NCBI RefSeq assembly: GCF_016464305.1
Contig: NZ_JAEIOJ010000002.1
Span: forward strand, 558,001-622,000
Length of the DNA: 64,000 nt
Source: Umezawaea beigongshangensis
GTDB lineage: Bacteria; Actinomycetota; Actinomycetes; Mycobacteriales; Pseudonocardiaceae
Direction: 5' to 3'
The position numbers were made by a program, and so were the translations under genes. Under the pieces are notes generated by a model that saw only the letters and a list, made by a program, of their open reading frames with translations, was not told the origin of the DNA and ran no database searches. Positions 34,923-43,350 of the stretch are shown in pieces (position 1 is the first letter of the stretch; every line of letters begins with the position of its first letter).

Positions 34923-35623
34923 GAGACCTCCTGGTTCGCACGGGTGGAGGCCGCCGCCGGTCCGCCGACCGCGGCCACGAGGCCGAACAGGGACAGCAGC
35001 ACCGGCACGCCCGCGGGCAGCAGCGGTGTGGTGGCCAGCGCGACCGCCGCGCCGAGCAGAGCGGCCCGACGGGTGGCCGCGTCGCGCAGCGCGGGCAGGA
35101 CGAGGGCCAGCAGCGCCGCGGGGAACGCGGCGTCCAGCCCGAACGCGCCGGGGTCGCCGACGGCCCGACCGGCGAGGGCGCCGCCGATCACCCCGACGTT
35201 CCAGGCGACGAACAGCGACACGCCGCACGCCCAGTAGGCGGCGCGGGCGCGGGCCGGGTCGCGCTGCGCCAGCGCGAACGCCACGGTCTCGTCGATCAGC
35301 AGGTGGCTGCCGACGAGCCTGCCGAGCCAGCTGCGGCCGAGCACGTCGCCGACCGCGAGGCCGAACGGCAGGTGCCGGGAGTTGAGGACCAGCCCGGCGA
35401 TCACCGCGGCGGCCGGACTGCCGCCCGCGGCGACGACGCCGACCGCCATGAACTGCGCGCCACCGGCGAAGACCAGCACGGACATCGCGGTGGGCATCCA
35501 CCACGCCAGGCCGGACGCGACCGCGATGGCCCCGAAGGAGGCGCCGTTGACCGCGGCACCGGCCGCCACGGCGGCGACGTCGCGCAGCAGCGGGGGATCG
35601 AGTGTTCGCCAGATCGAACGCAT
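34919..35623 (-). CDS. azlC: branched-chain amino acid export protein, AzlC family
   Basis: The 234-residue protein has seven to eight hydrophobic helices with the AzlC motifs GASFGAIAVASGLAWWMPTAMS, FAGGAQFMAVGVVAAGG, and LNSRHLPFGLAVGD followed by LLIDETVAFAL. It is the large subunit of the AzlCD amino acid exporter. On the minus strand TTGACG (35655-35660) lies 17 bases from CAGTGT (35632-35637), a plausible promoter ending just before the ATG at 35623. The gene is divergent from the XRE-cupin regulator. Confidence 0.92.
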   Translation of the reverse strand: MRSIWRTLDPPLLRDVAAVAAGAAVNGASFGAIAVASGLAWWMPTAMSVLVFAGGAQFMAVGVVAAGGSPAAAVIAGLVLNSRHLPFGLAVGDVLGRSWLGRLVGSHLLIDETVAFALAQRDPARARAAYWACGVSLFVAWNVGVIGGALAGRAVGDPGAFGLDAAFPAALLALVLPALRDAATRRAALLGAAVALATTPLLPAGVPVLLSLFGLVAAVGGPAAASTRANQEVS

Positions 35624-35688
35624 GGTCCTTTACACTGGACAAGCGCGGAGCGTTCGTCAAGTCGAACGAGTGGTCCGTCACGCCGAAC
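35604..35688. promoter_or_regulatory. three-site inverted-repeat operator between azlC and its regulator
   Basis: Three dyads of the form GTTCG-N6-CGAAC occur: 35604-35619 (inside azlC codons 2-7), 35652-35667, and 35673-35688 (GTCCG, one mismatch). Sites two and three are 21 bp apart, two helical turns; sites one and two are 48 bp apart. They bracket the probable azlC promoter and precede the regulator ATG, fitting autoregulation plus control of azlCD. The stretch also resembles a dispersed intergenic repeat, which is the main alternative. Confidence 0.55.
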
Positions 35689-35700
35689 ACAGGAGGTGGC

Positions 35701-36249
35701 ATGAGCGCACCGCTGGACGTCATCGCGGCCTCGCTGCGCCGGGAGCGCGAGCGCGCGGGTCTGTCGCTGAGCGAACTGGCCAAGCGCGCGGGCATCGCGA
35801 AGTCCACGCTGTCGCAACTGGAGTCCGGCAACGGCAACCCGAGCGTCGAGACGCTCTGGGCGCTCGGCGTGGCGCTGGACGTGCCCTTCAGCAGACTGGT
35901 CGACCCCCCGGTGGCACGGGTGCGGGTGATCCGCGCCGGCGAGGGGCCCTCGATCCGCGCCGAGCACTCCGACTACCGCACGACCCTGCTCGCGTCGTGC
36001 CCGCCGGGCGCTCGCCGCGACGTCTACCTGTTCACCCTCGAACCGGGACCGGCGCGGGACTCCGAGCCGCACGGGCGCGGGAGCGTGGAGCACCTGATCG
36101 TCAGCACCGGCCGCCTGCTGGCCGGGCTGCGCGACGACCCGGTGGAGCTCGGCCCCGGCGACTACCTCGTCTACCCCGGCGACCTCCCGCACACCTGCCG
36201 CGCGCTGGAACCGGGGACTTCAGCCGTCATGGTGATGGAACACGTGTGA
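35701..36249 (+). CDS. XRE-family regulator with C-terminal cupin domain
   Basis: The 182-residue protein (ATG 35701, AGGAGG upstream) has an N-terminal helix-turn-helix (LRRERERAGLSLSELAKRAGIAKSTLSQLESGNGNPSVETLWALGVALDVP, residues ~10-60). A cupin sensor domain follows (PHGRGSVEHLIVSTGRLLAG, then LGPGDYLVYPGDLPHTCRAL, residues ~115-165). This architecture is common in regulators beside amino acid exporters. It is divergent from azlCD and is the likely controller of that exporter through the dyads between them. Confidence 0.93.
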   Translation: MSAPLDVIAASLRRERERAGLSLSELAKRAGIAKSTLSQLESGNGNPSVETLWALGVALDVPFSRLVDPPVARVRVIRAGEGPSIRAEHSDYRTTLLASCPPGARRDVYLFTLEPGPARDSEPHGRGSVEHLIVSTGRLLAGLRDDPVELGPGDYLVYPGDLPHTCRALEPGTSAVMVMEHV

Positions 36250-36270
36250 GTCCGGGGCTTTACTGGGGGT

Positions 36271-37206
36271 GTGACGACCGGGTCCCGCGCGGCGCCGTGG
36301 GTCGCGGCCGGGCTGACCCTCGCCCTGGCCGCGATCGTGTCGGCGTTCCTCGGTGATCCCCCGCGCGGCGCGCCGGAGGTGCTGCCCGCCGAGGGCTGGT
36401 ACCGCGTCCGGGTCGCGGGAGCCGACGGCCTGTGCGTCGGGTCGGGCGACCGGCGCGGCGCGGGGGCGGCGCGGGTGGTCGCCGTGCAGCGGGCCTGCGA
36501 GTCGGCCGGACCCGCGACGTTCGTGCGGGTCGTGCGCTCGGGGCACGCGGTCGAGTGGCACGAACCGGGCGGCTCGGTGACGTGCCTGTCGGTGGACAAC
36601 GCCTACACCGGCGACGGGGCCCCGCTGGTGCCCGTGCCGTGCGCCGACGCCGCGCACCAGCGGTTCCTGTTCGAGCGGGCGTCCACGTCGGACCGCTACC
36701 GGTTGCGCCTCGCGCACAGCGGCCTGTGCGCGGGGCACCGCGACGGACCGTCGCAGGACGCGCCGGGCGCGGTGATCGTGCAGACGACGTGCACCGGCGG
36801 CGCCGACCAGGAGTTCGTCCTCGACCCGGCGAGCGCTCCGGAACAGCACGGCGCGGGGGCCGCCCCGCGTGCCGGGACGGCCCTCGCGGCGGACGGCTAC
36901 CAGCCGCGCTCGGCCAGGCGGTGCGGCTGCGGGATCTCGTCGACGTTGATGCCGACCATCGCCTCGCCCAGACCGCGGGAGACCTTCGCCAGCACGTCCG
37001 GGTCGTCGTGGAAGGTGGTGGCCTTCACGATCGCCTCGGCGCGCTGCTCGGGGTTGCCGGACTTGAAGATGCCGGAACCGACGAACACGCCCTCGGCGCC
37101 GAGCTGCATCATCATCGCCGCGTCGGCCGGGGTCGCGATGCCGCCCGCGGTGAACAGCACGACGGGCAGCTTGCCCGCCTCGGCGACCTCGCGCACCAGC
37201 TCGTAG
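36271..37206 (+). CDS. RICIN-like (beta-trefoil) exported or anchored protein, C terminus antisense to pdxS
   Basis: GTG at 36271 starts a frame with a hydrophobic segment at ~9-27 ([19 protein letters not shown]), a likely signal anchor. It is followed by a beta-trefoil-like domain with three related units: [37 protein letters not shown] and [17 protein letters not shown]. Such domains bind carbohydrate. Only about the first 208 residues (to ~36894) look functional. The frame then runs on for ~100 low-complexity residues antisense to the pdxS 3' end and stops at 37206. Either a stop codon was lost, or the two genes truly overlap tail to tail by 310 bases. Confidence 0.65.
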   Translation: MTTGSRAAPWVAAGLTLALAAIVSAFLGDPPRGAPEVLPAEGWYRVRVAGADGLCVGSGDRRGAGAARVVAVQRACESAGPATFVRVVRSGHAVEWHEPGGSVTCLSVDNAYTGDGAPLVPVPCADAAHQRFLFERASTSDRYRLRLAHSGLCAGHRDGPSQDAPGAVIVQTTCTGGADQEFVLDPASAPEQHGAGAAPRAGTALAADGYQPRSARRCGCGISSTLMPTIASPRPRETFASTSGSSWKVVAFTIASARCSGLPDLKMPEPTNTPSAPSCIIIAASAGVAMPPAVNSTTGSLPASATSRTSS

Positions 37207-37808
37207 GGCGCCTGGAGCTCCTTGGCCGCGACGTAGAGCTCGTCGGGCGACAGGGTCTGCAACCGGCGGATCTCACCGCCGATCTTGCGCATGTGCGTGG
37301 TGGCGTTGGAGACGTCGCCGGTGCCGGCCTCGCCCTTGGAGCGGATCATCGCCGCGCCCTCGGTGATGCGGCGCAGCGCCTCGCCCAGGTTCGTCGCCCC
37401 GCAGACGAACGGCACGGTGAACTGCCACTTGTCGATGTGGTTGGCGTAGTCGGCCGGGGTGAGCACCTCGGACTCGTCGACGTAGTCGACACCGAGGGAC
37501 TGGAGGATCTGGGCCTCGACGAAGTGGCCGATGCGGGCCTTGGCCATCACCGGGATCGACACCGCGGAGACGATGCCGTCGATCATGTCCGGATCGCTCA
37601 TCCTGGACACGCCGCCCTGGGCGCGGATGTCGGCCGGGACGCGCTCCAGCGCCATGACCGCCACGGCGCCGGCGTTCTCCGCGATCTTCGCCTGCTCGGC
37701 GTCGACCACGTCCATGATCACGCCGCCCTTGAGCATCTCCGCCATGCCGCGCTTGACGCGCGCGGTACCCGTCACCTGGACGGAGTCGGAGCTGGAAGAA
37801 GTGGGCAC
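36897..37808 (-). CDS. pdxS: pyridoxal 5'-phosphate synthase, lyase subunit
   Basis: The 303-residue TIM-barrel enzyme makes PLP from ribose 5-phosphate, glyceraldehyde 3-phosphate and ammonia supplied by PdxT. It has [27 protein letters not shown], with catalytic lysine in LKGG, then [15 protein letters not shown] and the second lysine region [53 protein letters not shown] completes the phosphate site. The GTG start is at 37808. It is separated from pdxT by an accessory block. Confidence 0.98.
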   Translation of the reverse strand: MPTSSSSDSVQVTGTARVKRGMAEMLKGGVIMDVVDAEQAKIAENAGAVAVMALERVPADIRAQGGVSRMSDPDMIDGIVSAVSIPVMAKARIGHFVEAQILQSLGVDYVDESEVLTPADYANHIDKWQFTVPFVCGATNLGEALRRITEGAAMIRSKGEAGTGDVSNATTHMRKIGGEIRRLQTLSPDELYVAAKELQAPYELVREVAEAGKLPVVLFTAGGIATPADAAMMMQLGAEGVFVGSGIFKSGNPEQRAEAIVKATTFHDDPDVLAKVSRGLGEAMVGINVDEIPQPHRLAERGW

Positions 37809-38073
37809 GGTGAACCTCTCGACGTCTGACGGTGGGCGTGAAGCACCCTCAGCCTACGACGCACGTGGACCCCCGACACCGGCCAATCAGCCACGTAATC
37901 GGAAGGCCACTTGCTCCTCCACCGCAGGTGGTGGCGCTCGTCACGCGGAAAGACCTCGTTCGTCCTCGCGGGTTGTCACCGCCGTTCCCCCTTGTCGGGA
38001 CCGGCGTGCGGGTGTGAGATCGGACACCAACGCTTGCACCGAAGACCCCGATGAGTTCTCGGAGGGCAGTCCC
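37809..38073. other. divergent intergenic region, pdxS / EF-G2
   Basis: 265 bases containing the promoters of both genes. A short dyad GTGT-N7-ACAC lies about 50 bases before the EF-G2 start. No additional gene or RNA structure could be supported. Confidence 0.35.
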
Positions 38074-40188
38074 GTGGGAAGCAAGAGCGCAGACAACGGT
38101 CACCCGGCAGGCCCGGTCGCTGTGGACGACCCGGCCAGAGTCCGCAACGTCGTGCTGGTGGGCCCCTCCGGCTCCGGCAAGACCACGCTCACCGAGGCCC
38201 TGCTCACCGCCACCGGAGTGCTCACCAGAGCCGGTTCGGTCGTGGAGGGCAGCACCGTGTGCGACCACGACCCGGCGGCCGTCCGCCAGCAGCGGTCCGT
38301 GGGTCTGGCGGTCGCGCCGCTGCGGCACGGCGACGTGAAGATCAACCTCATCGACACGCCGGGGTACGCGGACTTCGTCGGGGAGCTGCGCGCCGGGCTG
38401 CGCGCCGCCGACGCCGCCCTGTTCGTGGTGTGCGCGGCCGAGGGGGTGGACGCCGCGACCACCGCGCTGTGGCAGGAGTGCGCCGCGGTGGGCATGCCGC
38501 GCGCGGTCGTCGTCGCCCGCACCGACCACCAGCGCGCCGACGTCACCGCGGAGATGGCGGCGTGCCGCGAGGCGTTCGGCGCGGGCGTGCTGCCGCTGTA
38601 CCTGCCCCACCCCCTCGGCCTGGTGGGCGTGCTGACCGGCCGCGTCCACGACTACACCCGCGGCGCGCCGCCGGCGATCGTCGAGCCGGACGCGGACCTG
38701 CTGGAGGAGATCGGCGAGGCGCGGGCCGAGCTGATCGAGGGGATCATCGCCGAGAGCGAGGACGAGACCCTCATGGACCGCTACCTCGGCGGCGAGGAGC
38801 TGGACCAGGACGTGCTGATCGCGGACCTGGAGACCGCTGTGACGCGCGGCGCGTTCCACCCTGTGCTGCCGGTGTGCGCGACCACCGGCGTCGGGCTGCA
38901 CGAGCTGCTCGACGGCATCTCGCGCGCGTTCCCCTCACCCCTGGAGCACGCGCTGCCCGAGGTGACGGGCGTCGACGGCGTGCCGCACCCCCGGTTGCCG
39001 GTCGACCCGGCCGGTCCGCTGCTGGCCGAGGTCGTGCGGACCGCGGTGGACTCCTACGTGGGCCGGGTGTCCCTCGTGCGGGTGTTCTCCGGCACGCTGC
39101 GCCCCGAACTGCCCGTGCACGTGTCCGGGCACGGCATGGCCGGGCGCGGGCACGACGACCACGACGTGGACGAGCGCGTCGCGCACGTCTACGCACCGCT
39201 GGGGGCGGCGCTGCACGAGGTGCCCTACTGCGTGGCGGGCGACCTGTGCGCGCTGACGAAGCTCTCCTCCGCCGAGACCGGCGACACCGTGTCCGCGCCG
39301 GAGCAGCCGCTGCTCGTGGCACCGTGGCCGATGCCGGAACCGCTGCTGCCGGTGGCGGTCGTGCCGCGCAGCCGCAGCGACGAGGACACCCTGGCGCGCA
39401 ACCTGTCCCGGCTCGTGGCGGGTGATCCGACGCTGCGCCTGGACCGCAACGCCGAGACGCACCAGCTCGTGCTGTGGTGCATGGGCGAGGCGCACGCCGA
39501 CGTGGTGCTCGCCCGGCTGCGCGCCGGAGGCGCCGAGGTGGACACCGAACCGGTGCGGGTGCCGTTCCGCGAGACGTTCGCCGAGGCCGCCGGGGGGCAC
39601 GGGCGGCACGTGAAGCAGTCCGGCGGCCACGGCCAGTACGCGGTGTGCGACATCGTCGTGGAACCGCTGCCGCGCGGGAGCGGTGTCGAGTTCGTCGACC
39701 GCGTCGTGGGCGGCGCGGTGCCCGGCCAGTTCATCTCCAGCGTCGAGAAGGGCGTCCGCGCCCAGCTCGCGCGCGGCCTCCGGGGCGGCCACCCGGTCGT
39801 GGACGTGCGGGTGACGCTCGTCGACGGCAAGGCGCACTCGGTGGACTCCTCCGACGCGGCGTTCCAGACCGCCGGATCGCTGGCGCTCAAGGACGCCGCC
39901 GCGAACGGCCGCACCCGGCTGCTGGAACCGCTGGACGAGGTGGAGGTGCGGATGCCCGACGAACACCTGGGCACGGTGCTCGGCGACCTGTCGGGACGGC
40001 GCGGCCGGGTGCTCGGCACCGAGACCGACGGCACGGGCGCGACCCTGGTGCGCGCGGAGGTGCCGAGCGTGGAACTGCTGCGCTACCCGGTGGAGCTGCG
40101 GTCGATCACGTCGGGCACCGGCACGTTCACCCGCAGGTTCGCGCGGTTCGACCCCGCGCCGGAGGTGGTCGCCGCTCGCGCCCGCTGA
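38074..40188 (+). CDS. elongation factor G-like protein (EF-G2)
   Basis: GTG at 38074 with GGAGG eight bases upstream gives 704 residues. The G domain has G1 LVGPSGSGKTTL and G3 DTPGYADF. The G4 element, normally NKxD, reads ARTDH, a feature of the actinobacterial EF-G2 branch. Domains II-V follow, including the domain IV stretch GHGRHVKQSGGHGQYAVCDIVVEPL and domain V EVRMPDEHLGTVLGDLSGRRGRVLG. Mycobacterial EF-G2 is not the translocase and its role is unclear. It is a single-gene unit divergent from pdxS. Confidence 0.92.
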   Translation: MGSKSADNGHPAGPVAVDDPARVRNVVLVGPSGSGKTTLTEALLTATGVLTRAGSVVEGSTVCDHDPAAVRQQRSVGLAVAPLRHGDVKINLIDTPGYADFVGELRAGLRAADAALFVVCAAEGVDAATTALWQECAAVGMPRAVVVARTDHQRADVTAEMAACREAFGAGVLPLYLPHPLGLVGVLTGRVHDYTRGAPPAIVEPDADLLEEIGEARAELIEGIIAESEDETLMDRYLGGEELDQDVLIADLETAVTRGAFHPVLPVCATTGVGLHELLDGISRAFPSPLEHALPEVTGVDGVPHPRLPVDPAGPLLAEVVRTAVDSYVGRVSLVRVFSGTLRPELPVHVSGHGMAGRGHDDHDVDERVAHVYAPLGAALHEVPYCVAGDLCALTKLSSAETGDTVSAPEQPLLVAPWPMPEPLLPVAVVPRSRSDEDTLARNLSRLVAGDPTLRLDRNAETHQLVLWCMGEAHADVVLARLRAGGAEVDTEPVRVPFRETFAEAAGGHGRHVKQSGGHGQYAVCDIVVEPLPRGSGVEFVDRVVGGAVPGQFISSVEKGVRAQLARGLRGGHPVVDVRVTLVDGKAHSVDSSDAAFQTAGSLALKDAAANGRTRLLEPLDEVEVRMPDEHLGTVLGDLSGRRGRVLGTETDGTGATLVRAEVPSVELLRYPVELRSITSGTGTFTRRFARFDPAPEVVAARAR

Positions 40189-40210
40189 GCGTCCGTCGCA
40201 CGAGCTCGTC

Positions 40211-40278
40211 CGGACGCACCCCTCCCCGCGGTGCGTCCGGGCGCGCCCCGGCGCACGGTGCGTCCGGGCGCGCCCCGG
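40211..40278. terminator. hairpin and direct repeats after EF-G2
   Basis: CGGACGCACC (40211-40220) pairs with GGTGCGTCCG (40230-40239). The latter begins a 22-bp direct repeat (40230-40251, 40257-40278; core GGTGCGTCCGGGCGC), so a second copy can also pair with the first arm. The arrangement offers alternative terminator stems. The remaining gap to 40445 shows nothing else. Confidence 0.6.
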
Positions 40279-40445
40279 AGCGGTCGCGCACGGACCCGCG
40301 GACCTGCTGCGGTCCCGCACGAGGGTTCCGTCGACGAGCGGCACCGCACCTGCGGCAACTCCTCGGCGGAGGAGCGGACGGCGAGCTGGTGGACGAGGCC
40401 CGCCACGCCGTCCCCCGCCGTGGCGCGGAACGGCGCGGGCTCCGC

Positions 40446-41936
40446 TCAGGTGTTCTGGGGGAAACCCAGGTTCACCCCGCCGTGCGACGGATCGGGCCAG
40501 CGACTCGTGATCACCTTGGAACGCGTGAAGAAGTGCACGCCCTCCGGTCCGTAGGCGTGCGCATCGCCGAACAGCGAGTTCTTCCACCCGCCGAACGAGT
40601 AGTAGGCGACCGGGACCGGAACGGGAACGTTCACGCCGACCATTCCCACCTCGATCTCGTTCTGGAACCTCCGCGCCGCGCCGCCGTCGCGGGTGAACAC
40701 GGCGGTGCCGTTTCCGAAGGGGTTTCGGTTGACCAGCGCCACGGCCTCCTCGTACGTCGCGACGCGCACCACCGACAGCACCGGGCCGAAGATCTCGTCG
40801 GTGTAGACGGACATGTCCGGCCGCACCCGGTCGAACAGCGTCGGACCGAGCCAGAACCCGGCCGGGTCACCGTCGACCGGGTGGTCCCGCCCGTCGACGA
40901 CCAGCTCGGCGCCCGCCTCGCGGCCGGCGTCCACGTAGGACGCGACGCGGTCGCGGTGCGCACCCGTCACGAGCGGGCCCATCTCGCAGCCGGGCCGCCG
41001 GCCGTCGCCCACGCGCAGGTCCGCGATGCGGTCGGCGATCGCGCTCACCAGGTCGTCGCCCACCGGATCGACGGCGACGACCACCGACACCGCCATGCAC
41101 CGCTCCCCCGCCGAGCCGAAGCCCGCCGAGACGGCCGCGTCGGCGGCGAGCGACAGGTCGGCGTCGGGCAGGACCACCACGTGGTTCTTCGCGCCGCCGA
41201 GCGCCTGCACGCGCTTGCCGTTGCGGGTCGCGGTCTCGTAGACGTACCGGGCGACGGGCGTGGAGCCGACGAACGACACCGCCTTCACGTCCGGGTGCTC
41301 CAGCAGCCGGTCCACCGCCTCCTTGTCGCCGTGCACGACGTTGAGCACGCCGTCGGGCAACCCCGCCTCGGCGAACAGCTCCGCGATGACGTTGGCGGCC
41401 GACGGGTCCTTCTCGCTGGGCTTGAGCACGACGGTGTTGCCGCACGCGACGGCGTGGGGCACGAACCACAGCGGCACCATCGCGGGGAAGTTGAACGGCG
41501 AGATCACGCCGACCACCCCCAGCGGCTGCTGGATCGAGTACACGTCGACCCCGGTGGAGGCGTTCTCGCTGTAGCCGCCCTTGAGCAGGTGCGGGACACC
41601 GCAGGCGAACTCGACCGACTCCAGCGCCCGCTGCACCTCGCCCGCGGCGTCGGAGAGCACCTTCCCGTGCTCGGCGGTCACGATCGCCGCGAGGTCGGCG
41701 CTGCGGGCGTCGAGCAGCTCCCGGAAGGCGAACATCACCCTGGTCCTGCGGGCCAGCGAGGCGTCCCGCCACGACGTGAACGCCTCGCGGGCCGCCGCGA
41801 CCGCGACGTCCACGTCGGACGCGCTCGCCAGGTCGACCCGGCCGCTCACCGCGCCCGTGGCCGGGTCGTGCACGTCGCCGGTGCGCTCCGCGGCGCCGGT
41901 CCAGGGCTTGCCCCCGATCCGGTGGGTGATCCTCAC
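40446..41936 (-). CDS. mmsA: CoA-acylating methylmalonate/malonate-semialdehyde dehydrogenase
   Basis: The 496-residue aldehyde dehydrogenase has PLGVVGVISPFNFPAMVPLWFVPHAVACGNTVVLKPSE, the glycine motif VSFVGSTPVARYVYE, catalytic cysteine in GFGSAGERCMAVS, and the MMSDH-specific GGWKNSLFGDAHAYGPEGVHFFTRSKVITSRW ending. These enzymes are CoA-dependent and decarboxylating. In this cluster the likely substrate is malonate semialdehyde from beta-alanine, giving acetyl-CoA. The GTG at 41936 overlaps the aminotransferase stop (GTGA). Confidence 0.95.
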   Translation of the reverse strand: MRITHRIGGKPWTGAAERTGDVHDPATGAVSGRVDLASASDVDVAVAAAREAFTSWRDASLARRTRVMFAFRELLDARSADLAAIVTAEHGKVLSDAAGEVQRALESVEFACGVPHLLKGGYSENASTGVDVYSIQQPLGVVGVISPFNFPAMVPLWFVPHAVACGNTVVLKPSEKDPSAANVIAELFAEAGLPDGVLNVVHGDKEAVDRLLEHPDVKAVSFVGSTPVARYVYETATRNGKRVQALGGAKNHVVVLPDADLSLAADAAVSAGFGSAGERCMAVSVVVAVDPVGDDLVSAIADRIADLRVGDGRRPGCEMGPLVTGAHRDRVASYVDAGREAGAELVVDGRDHPVDGDPAGFWLGPTLFDRVRPDMSVYTDEIFGPVLSVVRVATYEEAVALVNRNPFGNGTAVFTRDGGAARRFQNEIEVGMVGVNVPVPVPVAYYSFGGWKNSLFGDAHAYGPEGVHFFTRSKVITSRWPDPSHGGVNLGFPQNT

Positions 41937-43222
41937 CGGTCCACCGCCTCGATCGCCGGGGCGAGCGCGCCGAGCGCCTCGTCGACCTCGTCCCCGGTCA
42001 GCGTCATGGGCGGTGCCAGGCGGATCACGTTGCCGTGCAGGCCGCCCCTGCCGACGAGCAGGCCGCGCTCCCGCGTCCCGCCGAGCACACCGGCCGCCGC
42101 GGCCCGGTCCGGCTCGCCGTCCGGACCGACGAGCTCCACGGCGACCATCAGGCCCTTGCCGCGGACGTCGCCGACGACGCGGTGGCGTTCGGCGACGTCG
42201 CGCAGGCCGGAGATCAGCCGGTCGCCGAGCTTCGCGGCGTTGGCCTGGAGGTCGTGGTCGAGGAGGTAGTCGAGCGTGGCGAGCGCGCCGGCGGTGGACA
42301 GCGGGTTTCCCCCGAACGTGGAGATCGAGTTGGCGGTCAGGCAGTCCATCAGGTCGGGCCCGGCGACGACGCCGCCGATGGCGAGGCCGTTGCCCAGCCC
42401 CTTGGCGAAGGTCATCGCGTCGGGCACGACCCCGTGGGCCCCGATGCCCCAGAAGTGCTCGCCCGTGCGGCCCCAGCCGGTCTGCACCTCGTCGGAGACC
42501 AGCAGGACGCCGTGCTCGTCGAGCACAGTCTTGAACTCGCGGAACAGCCCGTCCGGCGGCACCGCGAACCCGCCGACGCCCTGGATCGGCTCGACGATCA
42601 TGCAGGCCACGTCGCCCGCCGTGGTCGTCTCCAGCACGTCCCGCAGGTCGGCGACGCAGGCCGCCACGTAGTCCTCGTCGGAGAGGTCGCGGAACGGGCT
42701 GCGGTAGCGGTAGCCGCCGTGCACCCAGCTCACCCTCACCGGACTGAGCGAACTCGCCGACCAGCCGCGGTTGCCGGTGATCGCGACCGTGGCGAACGCG
42801 CGGCCGTGGTAGGAGTTGCGCAGCGCCAGGACCTGGTCGCTGCGCCGGTACCGGGTGGCGAGCATGAGGGCCGTCTCGTTGGCCTCGGTGCCGGAGTTGG
42901 TGAAGAACACCTTGGCGTCCGGGATGCCCGACAGCCCGGCGATCCGCTCCGCGAGCCTCACCTGCGACTCGATCAGGTACAGCGTGGACGTGTGCAGGAC
43001 ACCGCGGTCGATCTGGGCGCGCAGCGCGTCGTTGATCTCCGCGACGTCGTAGCCGACGGCGTTGGTGAGGATGCCCGCGAAGAAGTCCAGGTAGGTGCGC
43101 CCCTCGCGGTCGGTCACCCGGCGCCCGCTCGCGCTGGCGATCTCGATGGGTTCGTCGTAGTAGAGGGCCATCCAGTTCGGCATGACCGCTCGGTGGCGGG
43201 CCAGCAGCTCTCGGTGGGCCAT
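41933..43222 (-). CDS. class III aminotransferase (beta-alanine / 3-aminoisobutyrate type)
   Basis: The product has 429 residues from ATG 43222, with GGAGG five bases upstream. It is a PLP fold I omega-aminotransferase: FFTNSGTEANETALMLATRY, NSYHGRAFAT, the VSDEVQTGWGRTGEHFW aspartate region, the PLP lysine in TFAKGLGNGLAIGG, and NSISTFGGNPLS. The genome context of pyrimidine breakdown makes beta-alanine (from uracil) and 3-aminoisobutyrate (from thymine) the expected donors. Its product feeds the overlapping dehydrogenase. The gene is divergent from the PucR regulator. Confidence 0.9.
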   Translation of the reverse strand: MAHRELLARHRAVMPNWMALYYDEPIEIASASGRRVTDREGRTYLDFFAGILTNAVGYDVAEINDALRAQIDRGVLHTSTLYLIESQVRLAERIAGLSGIPDAKVFFTNSGTEANETALMLATRYRRSDQVLALRNSYHGRAFATVAITGNRGWSASSLSPVRVSWVHGGYRYRSPFRDLSDEDYVAACVADLRDVLETTTAGDVACMIVEPIQGVGGFAVPPDGLFREFKTVLDEHGVLLVSDEVQTGWGRTGEHFWGIGAHGVVPDAMTFAKGLGNGLAIGGVVAGPDLMDCLTANSISTFGGNPLSTAGALATLDYLLDHDLQANAAKLGDRLISGLRDVAERHRVVGDVRGKGLMVAVELVGPDGEPDRAAAAGVLGGTRERGLLVGRGGLHGNVIRLAPPMTLTGDEVDEALGALAPAIEAVDR

Positions 43223-43285
43223 CGTTTCCTCCGTCGGTGAGCTCGTGCAGCCGAGTCTGGTCGGGGGACGCGCCCGGACACCATG

Positions 43286-43326
43286 CACAACGTGTACCTC
43301 GCCGGGCCCGTCCGCATTACGTTGTG
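43286..43326. promoter_or_regulatory. inverted operator half-sites between the aminotransferase gene and PucR
   Basis: CACAACGT (43286-43293) and its complement ACGTTGTG (43319-43326) are 33 bp apart centre to centre, about three helical turns. They lie between divergent starts, and each is extended by TG/GTGCA on the outer side. They are candidate PucR sites controlling both directions. Confidence 0.5.
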
Positions 43327-43350
43327 TGCAGCCGTCGGGAGGAGCCGGAC

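Noticed and set aside
40231-40554. Plus-strand 107-residue frame downstream of EF-G2.
   Set aside because: Its arginine/proline-rich sequence comes from the terminator repeats and the antisense of the mmsA 3' end; not a plausible protein.
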